Below, piece by piece: positions 1-10,271 of a DNA stretch of 64,000 bases. Source of the DNA: Chloroflexota bacterium (GTDB lineage Bacteria > Chloroflexota > Anaerolineae > Anaerolineales > UBA4823); the NCBI GenBank assembly GCA_029782365.1, contig JAKOUW010000160.1:345198-409197 (forward strand), given 5' to 3'. Under the pieces are notes generated by a model. The model made no database searches, was not told where the DNA came from, and saw nothing but the letters and a program-made list of their open reading frames with translations. Every line of letters starts with the position of its first letter. Positions within the stretch are counted from its first letter, which is position 1. A program made the position numbers and the translations under genes.

Positions 1-1
1 G

Positions 2-1711
2 TCGCTGTTGGGTGAATTGGATTCCACCATCACCCCTATGGGGAAACGGTTGATTCGGCAGTGGGTGAGTAAACCAATGCTCGACCTCGGCCGCATTGCA
101 CAGCGGCACGAAGGAGTAGGCTATTTTTACAACACGGGTCTGCAGCGCGCCGAATTACGCGCAGCTTTAAAGCCCCTGGCTGATCTTGAGCGTCTGGTGA
201 ACCGGATTGTCTCAGGGAACGCGCTGCCGCGTGATCTGGTCGCCACCCGTTCGACTCTTCAAAAACTGCCCGTTGTTCGCCAGCGCTTGCCTGAGGATTC
301 TACGCCTTTGAGTGCTATCCTGGAACAATTCGCGTTGTGCGGTGATGAATTAGCCCTGCTTGAAGCAGCGTTGGACGACGATCCGCCTGCCACCCTTGCC
401 ACTATTGGGATAATCCGCCCGGGATACTCGGCGGAATTAGATGGAGTCGTCGAGCGTTCGCGGCATGCGCGTGATTGGATTGCCAACCTAGAATCGGTCG
501 AGCGCGAGCGAACCGGCATTCGTTCCCTCAAAGTGGGCTATAACAGAGTTTTTGGATATTACATCGAAATCACGCACAGCAACACGAGCAGTGCCCCAGA
601 AAATTATATTCGCAAACAAACTCTGGTCAATGCCGAGCGCTACATTACACCAGAAATGAAAGAGTATGAAGCGCTGGTATTGAACGCAGAAGAGCGCATT
701 CATGAAATCGAGGAGCGGCTGTTCAAAGAAATATGCGCCCGGCTGGCAGAGACAGCCAACCGCATGCTGAGCACAGCACGCGCCATTGCTGAACTGGATG
801 TTTTGGCGGCCCTGGCGGAAGTGGCCGCACTGAATGGTTATACCCGCCCGGAGGTGGTTGAAGAGGATGTGATGGAAATCCGGGATGGGCGGCACCCGGT
901 CGTCGAGCACACTTTGACGGGAGAGCGGTATGTGCCCAACGACACCATATTTGAACCAGGGGAGCGAGTACGCATAATAACCGGGCCGAACATGGCCGGC
1001 AAGTCTACGTTTCTGCGCCAGACGGCCTTGATCGCCTTGATGGCGCAAATGGGCAGTTTCGTACCAGCGGCTCACGCGAGGATTGGGTTGGTAGATCGCA
1101 TTTTCACTCGCATAGGCGCCCAAGATGAAATTCATGCCGGGCAATCTACGTTCATGGTAGAGATGATCGAGACGGCTTCTATACTGCACCATGCCACCCC
1201 GCGCAGCCTGCTGATTTTGGATGAAATTGGACGTGGCACAAGCACATATGATGGTGTTTCCATCGCCTGGGCCGTCATTGAATATATTCACAACCATCCC
1301 GGCCTGCGCGCCAAAACGTTGTTTGCCACGCACTATCACGAATTGACCCAGCTTGCCGATTTGCTGCCAGGGGTGCGCAATTATAACGTGGCAGTCAGCG
1401 AAGCCGATGGGCGAGTCGTGTTCTTGCATAAAATCGTACCTGGCGGCGCCGATCGTTCTTATGGTATTCATGTCGGTCAATTAGCTGGCTTGCCGCGGCC
1501 GGTGGTGCAGCGAGCGGGCGAGATTTTACAGAAACTGGAAACTTCCGCCGGTAAAGCTATCCGCCTGGATCGAGAAGCACCGCGCCAGCTGGCCCTCTTT
1601 CCGACGACAAATCCGCTGGTAGATGAGTTAAAAAACCTGGATATCAACACGCTCTCGCCGATTGAGGCGTTGAATAAAGTTTATGAATGGAAAACTCGCT
1701 ATGGAAAATAA
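2..1711 (+). CDS. mutS: DNA mismatch repair ATPase MutS (5'-truncated by window edge)
   Basis: This is the C-terminal two thirds of MutS, which recognises mismatches and recruits MutL. The reading frame is open from base 2, so the start lies outside the window. Visible parts are the end of the core/lever region and clamp, then the ATPase domain with Walker A GPNMAGKST (about residue 327 of the visible part), Walker B LILDEIGRGTST and the ATHYHELTQL segment. The C-terminal tail carries the helix-turn-helix dimerisation region. The stop overlaps the start of the following TetR gene, so the two are probably co-transcribed. Confidence 0.95.
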   Translation, partial: SLLGELDSTITPMGKRLIRQWVSKPMLDLGRIAQRHEGVGYFYNTGLQRAELRAALKPLADLERLVNRIVSGNALPRDLVATRSTLQKLPVVRQRLPEDSTPLSAILEQFALCGDELALLEAALDDDPPATLATIGIIRPGYSAELDGVVERSRHARDWIANLESVERERTGIRSLKVGYNRVFGYYIEITHSNTSSAPENYIRKQTLVNAERYITPEMKEYEALVLNAEERIHEIEERLFKEICARLAETANRMLSTARAIAELDVLAALAEVAALNGYTRPEVVEEDVMEIRDGRHPVVEHTLTGERYVPNDTIFEPGERVRIITGPNMAGKSTFLRQTALIALMAQMGSFVPAAHARIGLVDRIFTRIGAQDEIHAGQSTFMVEMIETASILHHATPRSLLILDEIGRGTSTYDGVSIAWAVIEYIHNHPGLRAKTLFATHYHELTQLADLLPGVRNYNVAVSEADGRVVFLHKIVPGGADRSYGIHVGQLAGLPRPVVQRAGEILQKLETSAGKAIRLDREAPRQLALFPTTNPLVDELKNLDINTLSPIEALNKVYEWKTRYGK

Positions 1712-2336
1712 TACTGCCCAACCAGGGCTTGATGAACCTTTAAACCCGGCTGAGACTGGCAGCCAGCGCGGCCGGATTTTGGACGCCGCGCTGGATGTGT
1801 TTGCCCGCAAAAGTTTTGGAGCGACGCGCATGGATGAGATTGCCTCGGAAGCGCACACTTCCAAAGCGGCGATATATTTTCATTTTCCCAGCAAAGAGCG
1901 CCTGTTCCTGGCACTGGCTGATCAATTTGCCAATTTGTTAGAGCGCAGGGTTAAGCAGGCCATCGAGCCAGAAGCCCAGGGGATGCGGCGAGTTCAAGTG
2001 GCTGTGGAGATCTGCCTCGATACTTTTGGAAAATACCGGCGGGCTGCCAAGATCATGCTGGCACAGGGCGCTGGCCTTGGGGCCGCTTTTGAAGAGAAGC
2101 GCAGTGAGATCAATGAGCGCTTCGCTCGCCTGATAGCCACTTACCTGCGTGAGGCGATCTCGCAGGGTGAAATTGCCCCGGTGGATGTGGAGGTGATTTC
2201 GGTCGCCTGGATGGGGGCAATCTATGCCCTGGTGATTCATTGGGTGAACACCGGCGAGCCAGCGCCTCAGCAAATCCTATCCGCCCTGGTTCCAGCGCTG
2301 CTGCGCAGTGTAGGGTATGAGCCGCAAAAAGCCTGA
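1701..2336 (+). CDS. TetR/AcrR family transcriptional regulator
   Basis: A 211-residue one-component repressor. The N-terminal TetR helix-turn-helix (GRILDAALDVFARKSFGATR, then TSKAAIYFHFPSKERLF) spans about residues 24-70 and is followed by a helical ligand-binding domain. I chose the ATG at 1701; an in-frame ATG at 1683 would add six residues. The start overlaps the end of mutS and the stop overlaps menF by 20 bases, so it appears to be part of a mutS-tetR-men transcript. It may control the menaquinone genes, but that is only positional inference. No clear palindromic operator was seen nearby. Confidence 0.85.
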   Translation: MENNTAQPGLDEPLNPAETGSQRGRILDAALDVFARKSFGATRMDEIASEAHTSKAAIYFHFPSKERLFLALADQFANLLERRVKQAIEPEAQGMRRVQVAVEICLDTFGKYRRAAKIMLAQGAGLGAAFEEKRSEINERFARLIATYLREAISQGEIAPVDVEVISVAWMGAIYALVIHWVNTGEPAPQQILSALVPALLRSVGYEPQKA

Positions 2337-3699
2337 CTCTCCTGCCTTGCGCCTATACAGCCTGGCTCAGCCTGCGCCTGGGCTGGATGCGCTTGCTTTC
2401 TTACGCCGACTGGCAGACCAGGAATGTTTTTTCTGGCAGGGAGCCGGCTCGGAAGTGCGCCTGGCAGGTGTAGGGGTAGCAACCGAGTTTAAGGCTTGGG
2501 GCGAGCGGCGTTTTAAAGAAATTGAGCGGCAGGCGTCCGACCTGTTTCAAAATGCATGCATCCAGCTCGGAGGGGCTCCGGCCGCGGCAGGCCCGCGCTT
2601 GTTTGGCGGCTTCGCTTTTCGCGACGACTTTGTGCCAGATTACACCTGGTCGGCATTTTATCCGGCGCATTTTATATTGCCTCATTTCCAATTATGTGAG
2701 ATTGGCGGCCAAGCCTGGTTGACGATTAATGCATTCCTGCCGGCTGATGAAACGCCAGAAATTATTTTCGGCCGGGAAACCGGCGCTCTCTCGCAAGCGC
2801 TCGACATGCGTTATTCCTGGCTCCTTCAAACCCAGGCCGATCTGCCATTCACAACCGGTTCTCCATCCGAGGCTGGTCTTTCCGTGCGCTATCCGATGGA
2901 TTACCCTGCCTGGGAGGCATTGATTGGACAAGCGGTCAGCGCCATCACAACTCAAGGTTTGCAGAAGGTTGTTTTGGCGCGCATGTGCGAGGTGAACGCG
3001 GCTGGGCCTTTGGATGTGGAAGCTGCTTTGGATGAGCTGGCCACAGCCTATCCAGACTGCTACACTTTCTTGTTTTCTCCACGGCCAGGCTGCTCTTTCC
3101 TGGGAGCTACTCCCGAACTATTAGTATCTGTGAATGGCAGCGAACTGCACAGCATGGCGCTGGCAGGTTCCATTCGCCGCGGCCGAACGCCGGCGGATGA
3201 TGATGCCCTGGCGGCAGTGTTGCTAAACAATCCAAAAGACCGCATCGAGCACGACCTGGTGGCGGTTGAAGTGCGCCGCAGGCTGGCACGCACCAGCGCG
3301 ACTTTGGATTTTCCCGACCATCCTTCGGTCAAGCGATACCGCAACATACAGCATTTGTACACACCTTTTTATGCCCATATCAAGAAACCGGTAGGCGTGC
3401 TGCCTTTTGTCGCCCGTCTGCATCCCACGCCAGCGCTGGGGGGCATGCCGCGAACAGAAGCGTTGGAATTTATTCGCCAGTATGAACCGCTGACACGCGG
3501 CTGGTATGCTGCTCCGGTCGGATGGCTCGACAGTCACCTGGATGGCAGTTTCGCTGTGGGCATCCGTTCGGCAGTCGTTCAGCGCGAACGCGCCTGGTTA
3601 TATGCCGGCGCTGGTATTGTCGCCGCTTCCCAGCCGCAGGCAGAATGGGATGAGACCGCTTTGAAATTCCGCCCTATGCTCCAGTCGCTGGTCAGGTAA
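2317..3699 (+). CDS. menF: Isochorismate synthase MenF
   Basis: A 460-residue chorismate-binding enzyme that converts chorismate to isochorismate, the first committed step of menaquinone synthesis. The C-terminal catalytic domain shows QKVVLARMCEV, FLGATPELLVS, MALAGSIRRGRT and LHPTPALGGMPR, the usual motifs of isochorismate/anthranilate synthase component I enzymes. A MenF role rather than salicylate or siderophore synthesis follows from menD, menB, menE and menH lying directly downstream. The start overlaps the tetR end by 20 bases. Confidence 0.9.
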   Translation: MSRKKPDSPALRLYSLAQPAPGLDALAFLRRLADQECFFWQGAGSEVRLAGVGVATEFKAWGERRFKEIERQASDLFQNACIQLGGAPAAAGPRLFGGFAFRDDFVPDYTWSAFYPAHFILPHFQLCEIGGQAWLTINAFLPADETPEIIFGRETGALSQALDMRYSWLLQTQADLPFTTGSPSEAGLSVRYPMDYPAWEALIGQAVSAITTQGLQKVVLARMCEVNAAGPLDVEAALDELATAYPDCYTFLFSPRPGCSFLGATPELLVSVNGSELHSMALAGSIRRGRTPADDDALAAVLLNNPKDRIEHDLVAVEVRRRLARTSATLDFPDHPSVKRYRNIQHLYTPFYAHIKKPVGVLPFVARLHPTPALGGMPRTEALEFIRQYEPLTRGWYAAPVGWLDSHLDGSFAVGIRSAVVQRERAWLYAGAGIVAASQPQAEWDETALKFRPMLQSLVR

Positions 3700-3704
3700 A
3701 TTCA

Positions 3705-5453
3705 ATGAATGCCAATTTGCGAATCGCGCAAATCTTTGTAGATGAGTTGGCGCGCGCCGGGCTGCGAAACGTGTGCATTGCCCCAGGCTCGCGTTCCACG
3801 CCTCTGACCCTGGCTTTTTTTAATCAATCGATAATCCAAACCTGGATGCACCTTGATGAACGCAGCGCGGCCTTCTTTGCCCTCGGCCTATCGTTGGCAA
3901 CTGACAGCCCAACTGCTGTGGTCTGCACTTCTGGAAGCGCGGCGGCGAATTTCTTCCCAGCAATAATAGAAGCGCGCATGTCACGTGTGCCATTCTTGAT
4001 CCTGACAGCGGATCGTCCACATGAACTGCGCGGCAGCGGTGCTAACCAGACGATCGACCAGGTGAAGATGTACGGCGATCAAGTCTTGCTTTCTGTGGAC
4101 ATGCCTGTTCCTGATGATTCCCCATCCGACCTGTTCCTCAGACACGTCAAAACATTGGCTGCACGGGTAGTCGCCTTGGCTAATGGGTTAGACAAAGGTC
4201 CGGTGCATGTCAATTTCCCTTTTCGTAAACCTCTCGAACCTGCAACTGGAGAGCAACTGCCAGCGGCCAGTCAGGGTAGGCAGGCGCCATTTACGTGCAT
4301 CGAACGCGGCGCACTGCGGCCCACCCCAGCCCAAATTGAGCGGCTGACCGGCCTGATCCAGAAACATCCCCGCGGCTTGATCGTCTGCGGACCGCGCTGC
4401 CCGGGTGGAGATTTTCCGAAAGCTGCGACACTTTTGGCTCAGGTCACCGGCTACCCGCTGGTAGCTGACCCACTCAGCGGCTTGAGATTCGGGCCTCACA
4501 ATGCCGCAGAAGTCGTTATGGGCGCTCAAGACGCCATCCTTTCCAGTGGTGTAACCCCGTGGGGCAATCCTGAACTCATTCTGGCCTTTGGTGCAGTGCC
4601 TGTATCTGCCAGCTTGAGCGGTTATTTGGCGCGAATTCGCCCGGTGGAACGTCTGTTGGTGGCTGAACATGGGGGTTGGTCGGACGATGACCACCGGACC
4701 ACATGGCTGCTGCAAGTGGATCCACAGGCTTTATGTGAACTGGTCGCTGAGCGGCTGAAAGGACCGGCGGATCCTGCCTGGCTGGCAAGCTGGCGTGCGG
4801 CTGAAAAGCGGGCCTGGGATATTTTGGATGATGAACTGCAAAACGGATCCTTTTTTGATGCCGCTGCTGTCGCCCTGGCGGTAGGTGCTCTCCCTGAAGG
4901 CGGGAAACTGTTTGTGGGAAATTCACTGGCAGTTCGCCATCTGGACCAATTTGCTCGACCAGAGAAGCGCTTTCTTGAGGTATTTGGCAACCGCGGCGCC
5001 AGTGGAATTGATGGCAATGTATCCACTGCCCTGGGCATCGCGGCTGCCAGCCAAAAGCCCCTGTTGGCTATTTTGGGAGACCTGACTTTGTATCATGATA
5101 TGAATGGTCTATATGCGTGCAGGCGCCACCAACTTCACCATACCACATTCCTTGTCTTAAACAATCACGGTGGGGGTATCTTCCAGCGCCTGCCTATCCA
5201 GCATCTGGATCCCCCATTTACACAAGCATTCCTGACGCCACACGAGATGACGTTTCGGCCTGCTGCCGAATTGTACGGCCTGGATTATTATCTATGCTCC
5301 AGCGCCAGTGATCTGGAGACAGCATTAAAGCAGCGATTCAAGGTCGAACCACAGCGCAGCGCGTTGATCGAGCTGCCTTGCAGCATATCGAATGACCTCA
5401 CTCGCCAGCAGGCCTGTTTGCAGGCTGTAAAACAGCAGTTTTTATCTAAATAA
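3705..5453 (+). CDS. menD: SEPHCHC synthase MenD
   Basis: A 582-residue thiamine-diphosphate enzyme joining isochorismate and 2-oxoglutarate (2-succinyl-5-enolpyruvyl-6-hydroxy-3-cyclohexene-1-carboxylate synthase). The N-terminal domain has [14 protein letters not shown] and the acidic [14 protein letters not shown]. The C-terminal ThDP-binding domain has the [12 protein letters not shown] and [12 protein letters not shown] segments. Length is normal for MenD. It begins five bases after menF, so translation is probably coupled. Confidence 0.95.
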   Translation: MNANLRIAQIFVDELARAGLRNVCIAPGSRSTPLTLAFFNQSIIQTWMHLDERSAAFFALGLSLATDSPTAVVCTSGSAAANFFPAIIEARMSRVPFLILTADRPHELRGSGANQTIDQVKMYGDQVLLSVDMPVPDDSPSDLFLRHVKTLAARVVALANGLDKGPVHVNFPFRKPLEPATGEQLPAASQGRQAPFTCIERGALRPTPAQIERLTGLIQKHPRGLIVCGPRCPGGDFPKAATLLAQVTGYPLVADPLSGLRFGPHNAAEVVMGAQDAILSSGVTPWGNPELILAFGAVPVSASLSGYLARIRPVERLLVAEHGGWSDDDHRTTWLLQVDPQALCELVAERLKGPADPAWLASWRAAEKRAWDILDDELQNGSFFDAAAVALAVGALPEGGKLFVGNSLAVRHLDQFARPEKRFLEVFGNRGASGIDGNVSTALGIAAASQKPLLAILGDLTLYHDMNGLYACRRHQLHHTTFLVLNNHGGGIFQRLPIQHLDPPFTQAFLTPHEMTFRPAAELYGLDYYLCSSASDLETALKQRFKVEPQRSALIELPCSISNDLTRQQACLQAVKQQFLSK

Positions 5454-5476
5454 ATTCACATTCGGGAGCGTTTTTG

Positions 5477-6310
5477 ATGACAGAATGGATCAGCGTAAAA
5501 GATTACACGGAAATTACTTTTCATAAATCTGACGGCATAGCACGCATTGCTTTCAACCGGCCTGAGCGTCGCAATGCCTTTACACCAACGACAATCGATG
5601 AAATGATCGATGCCTTTCGGTTGGCCTGGATGGATGCCGAGATCGGGGTCATTTTATTGACCGGCAACGGTCCATCATCCAAGGATGGCAAATGGGCCTT
5701 TTGCTCAGGGGGCGACCAGGCGGTGCGTGGGCATGCGGGCTACAAAACCAACGATGGGCAGGAACGGTTGAATGTTCTTGAACTGCAGCGCATCATCCGC
5801 ACCATGCCCAAGCCTACCATCGCCCTGGTGGCAGGTTATGCTATCGGTGGAGGGCATGTACTGCATGTGGTCTGTGACCTGACCATTGCGGCTGAAAATG
5901 CTGTGTTCGGGCAAACTGGGCCGCGCGTTGGCAGCTTCGATGCTGGTTTTGGCTCTTCGTATCTGGCGCGCATCGTCGGCCAGAAAAAAGCGCGCGAGAT
6001 TTGGTACCTGTGCCGGCAGTATAACGCTCAGGAAGCCCTCGAGATGGGCCTTGTCAATAAAGTGGTGCCGCTAGAACTGCTCGAGGCTGAAGGCGTGGCC
6101 TGGGCGCAGGAAATTCTCGAGAAAAGCCCGATTGCCATTCGCTTTATCAAAGCCGCGATGAATGCGGATTGCGATGGGCAGGCGGGGCTGCAGGTTTTGG
6201 CCGGTGACGCCACGATGTTGTTCTATATGAGCGACGAAGGGAAAGAAGGCCGCGATGCATACAACCAGAAGCGCAAACCGCGCTACCGCCAGATGCCGCG
6301 CAGGCCTTGA
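5477..6310 (+). CDS. menB: 1,4-dihydroxy-2-naphthoyl-CoA synthase MenB
   Basis: A 277-residue crotonase-family enzyme that closes the naphthoquinone ring of o-succinylbenzoyl-CoA. MenB hallmarks are [39 protein letters not shown] (oxyanion hole) and [20 protein letters not shown]. An ATG at 5477 is preferred over the adjacent upstream TTG at 5474; the sequence CGGGAG lies nine bases before it. It is the third gene of the men cluster. menC, whose product would feed menE, is not in this window. Confidence 0.95.
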   Translation: MTEWISVKDYTEITFHKSDGIARIAFNRPERRNAFTPTTIDEMIDAFRLAWMDAEIGVILLTGNGPSSKDGKWAFCSGGDQAVRGHAGYKTNDGQERLNVLELQRIIRTMPKPTIALVAGYAIGGGHVLHVVCDLTIAAENAVFGQTGPRVGSFDAGFGSSYLARIVGQKKAREIWYLCRQYNAQEALEMGLVNKVVPLELLEAEGVAWAQEILEKSPIAIRFIKAAMNADCDGQAGLQVLAGDATMLFYMSDEGKEGRDAYNQKRKPRYRQMPRRP

Positions 6311-6322
6311 TATTGTTATGTT

Positions 6323-7840
6323 ATGAGTCAGGCTGTCCCCCCGTTTATCTTCACAGATTGGCTGAAGGCCCAGGCTGCGGCCGCGCCAGAAAGGTTAGCG
6401 TTGGCAGCCTGGGAGGGTGCACAAGACACCGTTCGTAGATGGACTTATGCAGCCCTGGATGAGCAAGTTGAGCTGGCTGCCGGTCGGCTGGCTGGATTGG
6501 GTTTGCAGCCTGGGGATTTCCTGGCCACTCACTTAGGCGCCAGCCCAGAACACGCCATCCTGGCGCACGCCGCTGCCCGCTTGGGGCTGGCGCTGGCGCC
6601 TCTCAATACTCGCCTGACGCCAGGCGAGCTTCGACCGCAGCTGGAACGCCTGGACTGCCGGGTGTGCATCGGAGCCCTGGGCGAAAAACGCCAGGCGCTC
6701 GCTGCGCCTGGACTGAAACTGCTAGATTGGCCTGAGTTCACCGACATCCCGTTGAGTCCGTTTAATCCGCCTGCGTTCGAACTGGCACGCTTGCAAGGTG
6801 TGGTGTTTACCTCGGGCACGGCAGGCGCATCCAAAGCGGTGCAATTGACATTCGCAAACCATTTTTGGAGCGCCGCTGGTTCAGCCGCTCGCCTGGGCAT
6901 GCTGCCTTCGGACCGGTGGTTGAGCCCCCTGCCGCTCTACCACGTCGGAGGCTTAACAAACTTGTTTCGCTGTGCATTGGCTGGGTGTGCTTTATATCTT
7001 TGCCCACCCGATGCCCAGGCTCTGCAAGCTGTGCTGTCTCAAGATGCCACCCTGGTATCGCTCGTGCCTACCATACTGGCGAGACTGCTGAACCAACCGG
7101 GCCTGGATTTCCCGAACTTGCGGTTAGTGCTGTTGGGCGGGGCTGCTGCAGCGCCTGAACTTTTGAGGGAAGCTGCCAGCCGGGGTTTACGTGTGGCGGT
7201 GACCTACGGCCTGACGGAAGCTTGCTCGCAGGTGGCAACCAGTGATGTACTGCCTGGCAGCGCGTTGAACAGCGCCTTGGGCGGCGCTGGCCGGCCGTTG
7301 ATGCATACGCGCCTGCGGATTGTTGATGAGCAAGGTGTAGATTTGGCGGTGAACCAGATTGGGGAAGTGCTCGTCAGCGGGCCTACGGTGACATCCGGAT
7401 ATTTTGGCGATCCGGCAGCTACTCAGAAGGCGATCCGGGAGGGTTGGCTGCACACCGGAGATTTGGGTTACCTGGATGAAAATGGCTGTCTGTATCTTGT
7501 CCAGCGGCGCAGCGATCTTATCATCTCTGGCGGAGAAAATATTTATCCGAGCGAAGTGGAGCAGGCTCTGTGCCGCCACCCGGCAGTGGCAGAAGCGTGT
7601 GTGATCGGCGTGCCAGATGGTGAATGGGGACAGCGGGTAGCCGGTTTGGTTGTGTTGCGCCTGGGAAATTCAGTAGACGAATATGAGCTGGTGGCATTCC
7701 TGCGGCGCAGCCTGGCCGCGTACAAGCTCCCACGTCTGCTGCGCTTTGTGACTGAATTGCCTCAAACGGCTTCTGGGAAAGTTTCACGACGCATGGCGCA
7801 AGCTCTGCTCGAAGCTGAAGAACGGAAACCGGATGCCTGA
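6323..7840 (+). CDS. menE: o-Succinylbenzoate--CoA ligase MenE
   Basis: A 505-residue ANL-superfamily adenylate-forming ligase. It carries the P-loop-like VVFTSGTAGASKAVQLT (A3), the A5 region VTYGLTEACSQV, the A7/A8 motifs GWLHTGDLGYLDENG and RRSDLIISGGENIYPSEVE, and the C-terminal lysine motif LPQTASGKVSRR. Context between menB and menH supports o-succinylbenzoate as substrate; by sequence alone it could be another acyl-CoA synthetase. Its 3' end overlaps menH by eight bases. Confidence 0.9.
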   Translation: MSQAVPPFIFTDWLKAQAAAAPERLALAAWEGAQDTVRRWTYAALDEQVELAAGRLAGLGLQPGDFLATHLGASPEHAILAHAAARLGLALAPLNTRLTPGELRPQLERLDCRVCIGALGEKRQALAAPGLKLLDWPEFTDIPLSPFNPPAFELARLQGVVFTSGTAGASKAVQLTFANHFWSAAGSAARLGMLPSDRWLSPLPLYHVGGLTNLFRCALAGCALYLCPPDAQALQAVLSQDATLVSLVPTILARLLNQPGLDFPNLRLVLLGGAAAAPELLREAASRGLRVAVTYGLTEACSQVATSDVLPGSALNSALGGAGRPLMHTRLRIVDEQGVDLAVNQIGEVLVSGPTVTSGYFGDPAATQKAIREGWLHTGDLGYLDENGCLYLVQRRSDLIISGGENIYPSEVEQALCRHPAVAEACVIGVPDGEWGQRVAGLVVLRLGNSVDEYELVAFLRRSLAAYKLPRLLRFVTELPQTASGKVSRRMAQALLEAEERKPDA

Positions 7841-8675
7841 CAAGCCGGTCATGTTTCATACAGAGGTACGTGGCCTGGTTTACACTGGCTGGCAATGCGG
7901 ACAGGGCGATGCTCTGCTTTGCCTGCATGGATTTACCGGGTGCAGAGATAATTGGCTGGATCTGTGCGGCTGGCTTCCAGCCCGACGGATCGCCGCGGTT
8001 GATTTACCGGGCCACGGCGGTACACAAGCGCCAGAGGAAATCGGTCGTATGACGATTGAGGAAACCGCGGCTGACCTGGCCGCCTTGTGTGCTTCCCTGG
8101 CGGGTGGACCGCTGGATGTGTTGGGTTACTCCATGGGCGGCCGGTTGGCGCTGTATTTTGCCCTGGCATATCCACACCTAGTACGGCGGTTGATCCTGGA
8201 AAGTGCCTCACCGGGCCTGGAAAGCGAGAAAGAACGGCAAATACGCTGTGCGGCGGATGAGGCTTTAGCAGACAAAATCGAGCAAGATGGATTAACAGCA
8301 TTTATTGGCTATTGGGAGGCTTTACCCCTGTTCACCAGCCAGGCGCGTCTGCCAGAAACTGCACAAAAAGCATTGCGCACTCAACGCATGCAAAACTCCA
8401 CAGCCGGCCTGGCTGCCAGCCTGCGCGGCATGGGCACGGGAAGACAACCGTCTCTTTGGCCGCGATTGGGAGAATTACAAGCGCCTGTATTGCTGTTGAC
8501 TGGTGAACTGGACGACAAATTTGTGCGCACCAATACCAGGATGGCTGCGCTTTTACCTGGCAGCCAGTTGGAGATTATTCCTGGCGCTGGTCATACCATT
8601 CACCTGGAAAAACCAACCGAATTTCGACGGCGGCTCCGCACTTTCTTAAAGGGTTCGGAGCGTGAGGGGGAATAA
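7833..8675 (+). CDS. menH: MenH-like alpha/beta hydrolase (SHCHC synthase)
   Basis: A 280-residue alpha/beta-hydrolase predicted to eliminate pyruvate from the MenD product. The nucleophile elbow is LGYSMGGRLAL, and the catalytic histidine lies in PGAGHTIHLEKP near the C-terminus. The oxyanion motif LCLHGFTGCRDNW is near the N-terminus. It overlaps menE by eight bases and is the last gene of the men operon. It converges on the DAHP synthase gene with only 13 bases between the stops; I see no strong hairpin there. Confidence 0.85.
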   Translation: MPDKPVMFHTEVRGLVYTGWQCGQGDALLCLHGFTGCRDNWLDLCGWLPARRIAAVDLPGHGGTQAPEEIGRMTIEETAADLAALCASLAGGPLDVLGYSMGGRLALYFALAYPHLVRRLILESASPGLESEKERQIRCAADEALADKIEQDGLTAFIGYWEALPLFTSQARLPETAQKALRTQRMQNSTAGLAASLRGMGTGRQPSLWPRLGELQAPVLLLTGELDDKFVRTNTRMAALLPGSQLEIIPGAGHTIHLEKPTEFRRRLRTFLKGSEREGE

Positions 8676-8688
8676 AACAGAAAGAAAA

Positions 8689-9714
8689 TCAGCATTTACG
8701 TCCCATCCAGGCAGCAATACCGCGCACCTGGCGGACAAGCTCAGCAAAACGCTCAGGTTTGAGCGACTGCGCCCCATCGGAGAGTGCCTGTTCAGGATGA
8801 GGATGCACCTCGATAATCAATCCATCCGCGCCGGCCGCCACGCCGGCTCGAGCGATAGCGGTGACGAATTCCCAACTGCCTGTACTGTGACTGGGATCGA
8901 GCAATACGGGCAGGTGGCTTAGTGATTGTACAACGGGAATGGCATTAATATCGGTAGTATTGCGGGTCAGGCTTTCGAAGGTGCGAATGCCGCGTTCACA
9001 GACCATGACACGGAAATTGCCGTGGGAAAGGATATATTCAGCGGCGAATAACATTTCTTCGATCGTAGCTGACATGCCTCGTTTGAGTAATACAGGCTTT
9101 TGGCTTTCACCGGCGGCGTGCAGCAAAGGCGAATTTTGCATATTGCGGGCGCCGATTTGCAGCACATCGGCATATCTGGCTACGAATGGGACATCCTCAT
9201 GAGTCATCACCTCGGTGACTACCGGCAAGCCGCAGAGTTCCCGGGCCTCGCTCAGCAATTCCAAACCTGCCTCGCCCAACCCCTGGAAGCTGTACGGGCT
9301 GGTGCGCGGTTTAAACGCCCCGCCCCGCAAAGCATGGGCGCCTGCTTCTTTAACCGCCAGAGCTGTTTCAATCAATTGGCTGCGGCTCTCCACCGAACAC
9401 GGACCGGCGATCAGGAGTAAGTCTGGACTGCCCACCTGCACGGCGCCCAACTCAAACGAACTTGTCTCAGGGATAAAAGCGCGCGAAGCCAGGACAAAGG
9501 GCTGTTGTTCCGCCTGGACGGTTAAAACACCCGGCAGGGCAGCCAGGCGGTCGCCGAGACCGGGTCTGGCTCGTCCAAAACCTCCGCTGACCGCTGCTAC
9601 AGCCCAGCGGCCAGCGCTGAAGCGTTGGAAGGCGCGCAAGCCGCTGCGTTCTACTTCTTGCACAACAGACTCGACCTGTGTTTCCAGCGCGTCAGATTGA
9701 AAAGTGATGATCAT
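8689..9714 (-). CDS. aroF: 3-deoxy-7-phosphoheptulonate (DAHP) synthase
   Basis: A 341-residue DAHP synthase of the type seen in Thermotoga and Bacillus, with a short N-terminal ferredoxin-like regulatory domain (about residues 1-70) before the TIM barrel. Barrel motifs include [44 protein letters not shown] and LDPSHSTG. It condenses phosphoenolpyruvate and erythrose-4-phosphate as the first shikimate step, upstream of chorismate and so of the neighbouring men pathway. The N-terminal domain suggests feedback control by an aromatic amino acid (inference). The symbol is generic. Confidence 0.92.
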   Translation of the reverse strand: MIITFQSDALETQVESVVQEVERSGLRAFQRFSAGRWAVAAVSGGFGRARPGLGDRLAALPGVLTVQAEQQPFVLASRAFIPETSSFELGAVQVGSPDLLLIAGPCSVESRSQLIETALAVKEAGAHALRGGAFKPRTSPYSFQGLGEAGLELLSEARELCGLPVVTEVMTHEDVPFVARYADVLQIGARNMQNSPLLHAAGESQKPVLLKRGMSATIEEMLFAAEYILSHGNFRVMVCERGIRTFESLTRNTTDINAIPVVQSLSHLPVLLDPSHSTGSWEFVTAIARAGVAAGADGLIIEVHPHPEQALSDGAQSLKPERFAELVRQVRGIAAWMGRKC

Positions 9715-9766
9715 ATCTTGAAAATTTTAACATACCTGGCATGGCTTGACAAACCTGGGGTTTTGC

Positions 9767-9795
9767 TTGACACAAATCCTTCCCTACTCTAAAAT
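9767..9795 (+). promoter_or_regulatory. Sigma70-type promoter for the roadblock operon
   Basis: TTGACA at 9767-9772 and TAAAAT at 9790-9795 are separated by 17 bases, close to the housekeeping consensus. Transcription would begin near 9802, giving a leader of about 80 bases before the TTG start at 9885. A small GGGG-loop-CCCC hairpin lies in the leader near 9823-9838. Confidence 0.75.
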
Positions 9796-9884
9796 AGAGG
9801 TCAACAAACCACGGAAATTCAGCGGGGTTTTTCACCCCAATTCAATCTCCAAGGATCTCTCAGTTTCTGATTAGGAGTGCTGCT

Positions 9885-10256
9885 TTGACAAAGTCACGCT
9901 CGCAACTGATGGTTGACCGGCTGCGCGATCTCCAGGCTTCTTCGCCTGATATTGAGGCATCAGCAGTGGTCAGTGTCGATGGCTTGACCATTGCTTCCGC
10001 GCTGCCGCAAGGTGTGGAGGAGGACCGGGTTTCTGCGATGTCGGCTGCCATGCTTTCCCTTGGGGAGCGCATTGCGTCGGAATTAGGCCGGGGTTCATTG
10101 GATCAGGTTTATATTAAGGGCCAACAAGGATATGTAATCCTGATGTCTGTGGGGGAAGAAGCTGTGCTTACCGCTCTGGCTCGCGAGCAAGCCAAATTGG
10201 GCTTGATTTTCCTGGACATGCGCCGAGCGGCAGAAGCTCTATCCAAGTTGATCTAG
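9885..10256 (+). CDS. Roadblock/LC7 domain protein
   Basis: A 123-residue single-domain Roadblock/LC7 protein. It shows the conserved pattern of this fold (SAVVSVDGLTIASALP, then MSAAMLSLGERIASEL and VYIKGQQGYVILM). Such proteins usually act as GTPase-activating or scaffolding partners of small Ras-like GTPases such as MglA. No GTPase gene is present here. The start is TTG, with TAGGAG a suitable distance upstream. The gene leads a cassette with a V4R protein and a response regulator, suggesting a shared signalling role (inference). Confidence 0.85.
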   Translation: MTKSRSQLMVDRLRDLQASSPDIEASAVVSVDGLTIASALPQGVEEDRVSAMSAAMLSLGERIASELGRGSLDQVYIKGQQGYVILMSVGEEAVLTALAREQAKLGLIFLDMRRAAEALSKLI

Positions 10257-10271
10257 GATTGGCAGGGAAAA

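Noticed and set aside
488..1480. Long open frame opposite mutS
   Set aside because: It lies wholly antisense to the highly conserved MutS ATPase region, has no family signature, and reflects codon bias.
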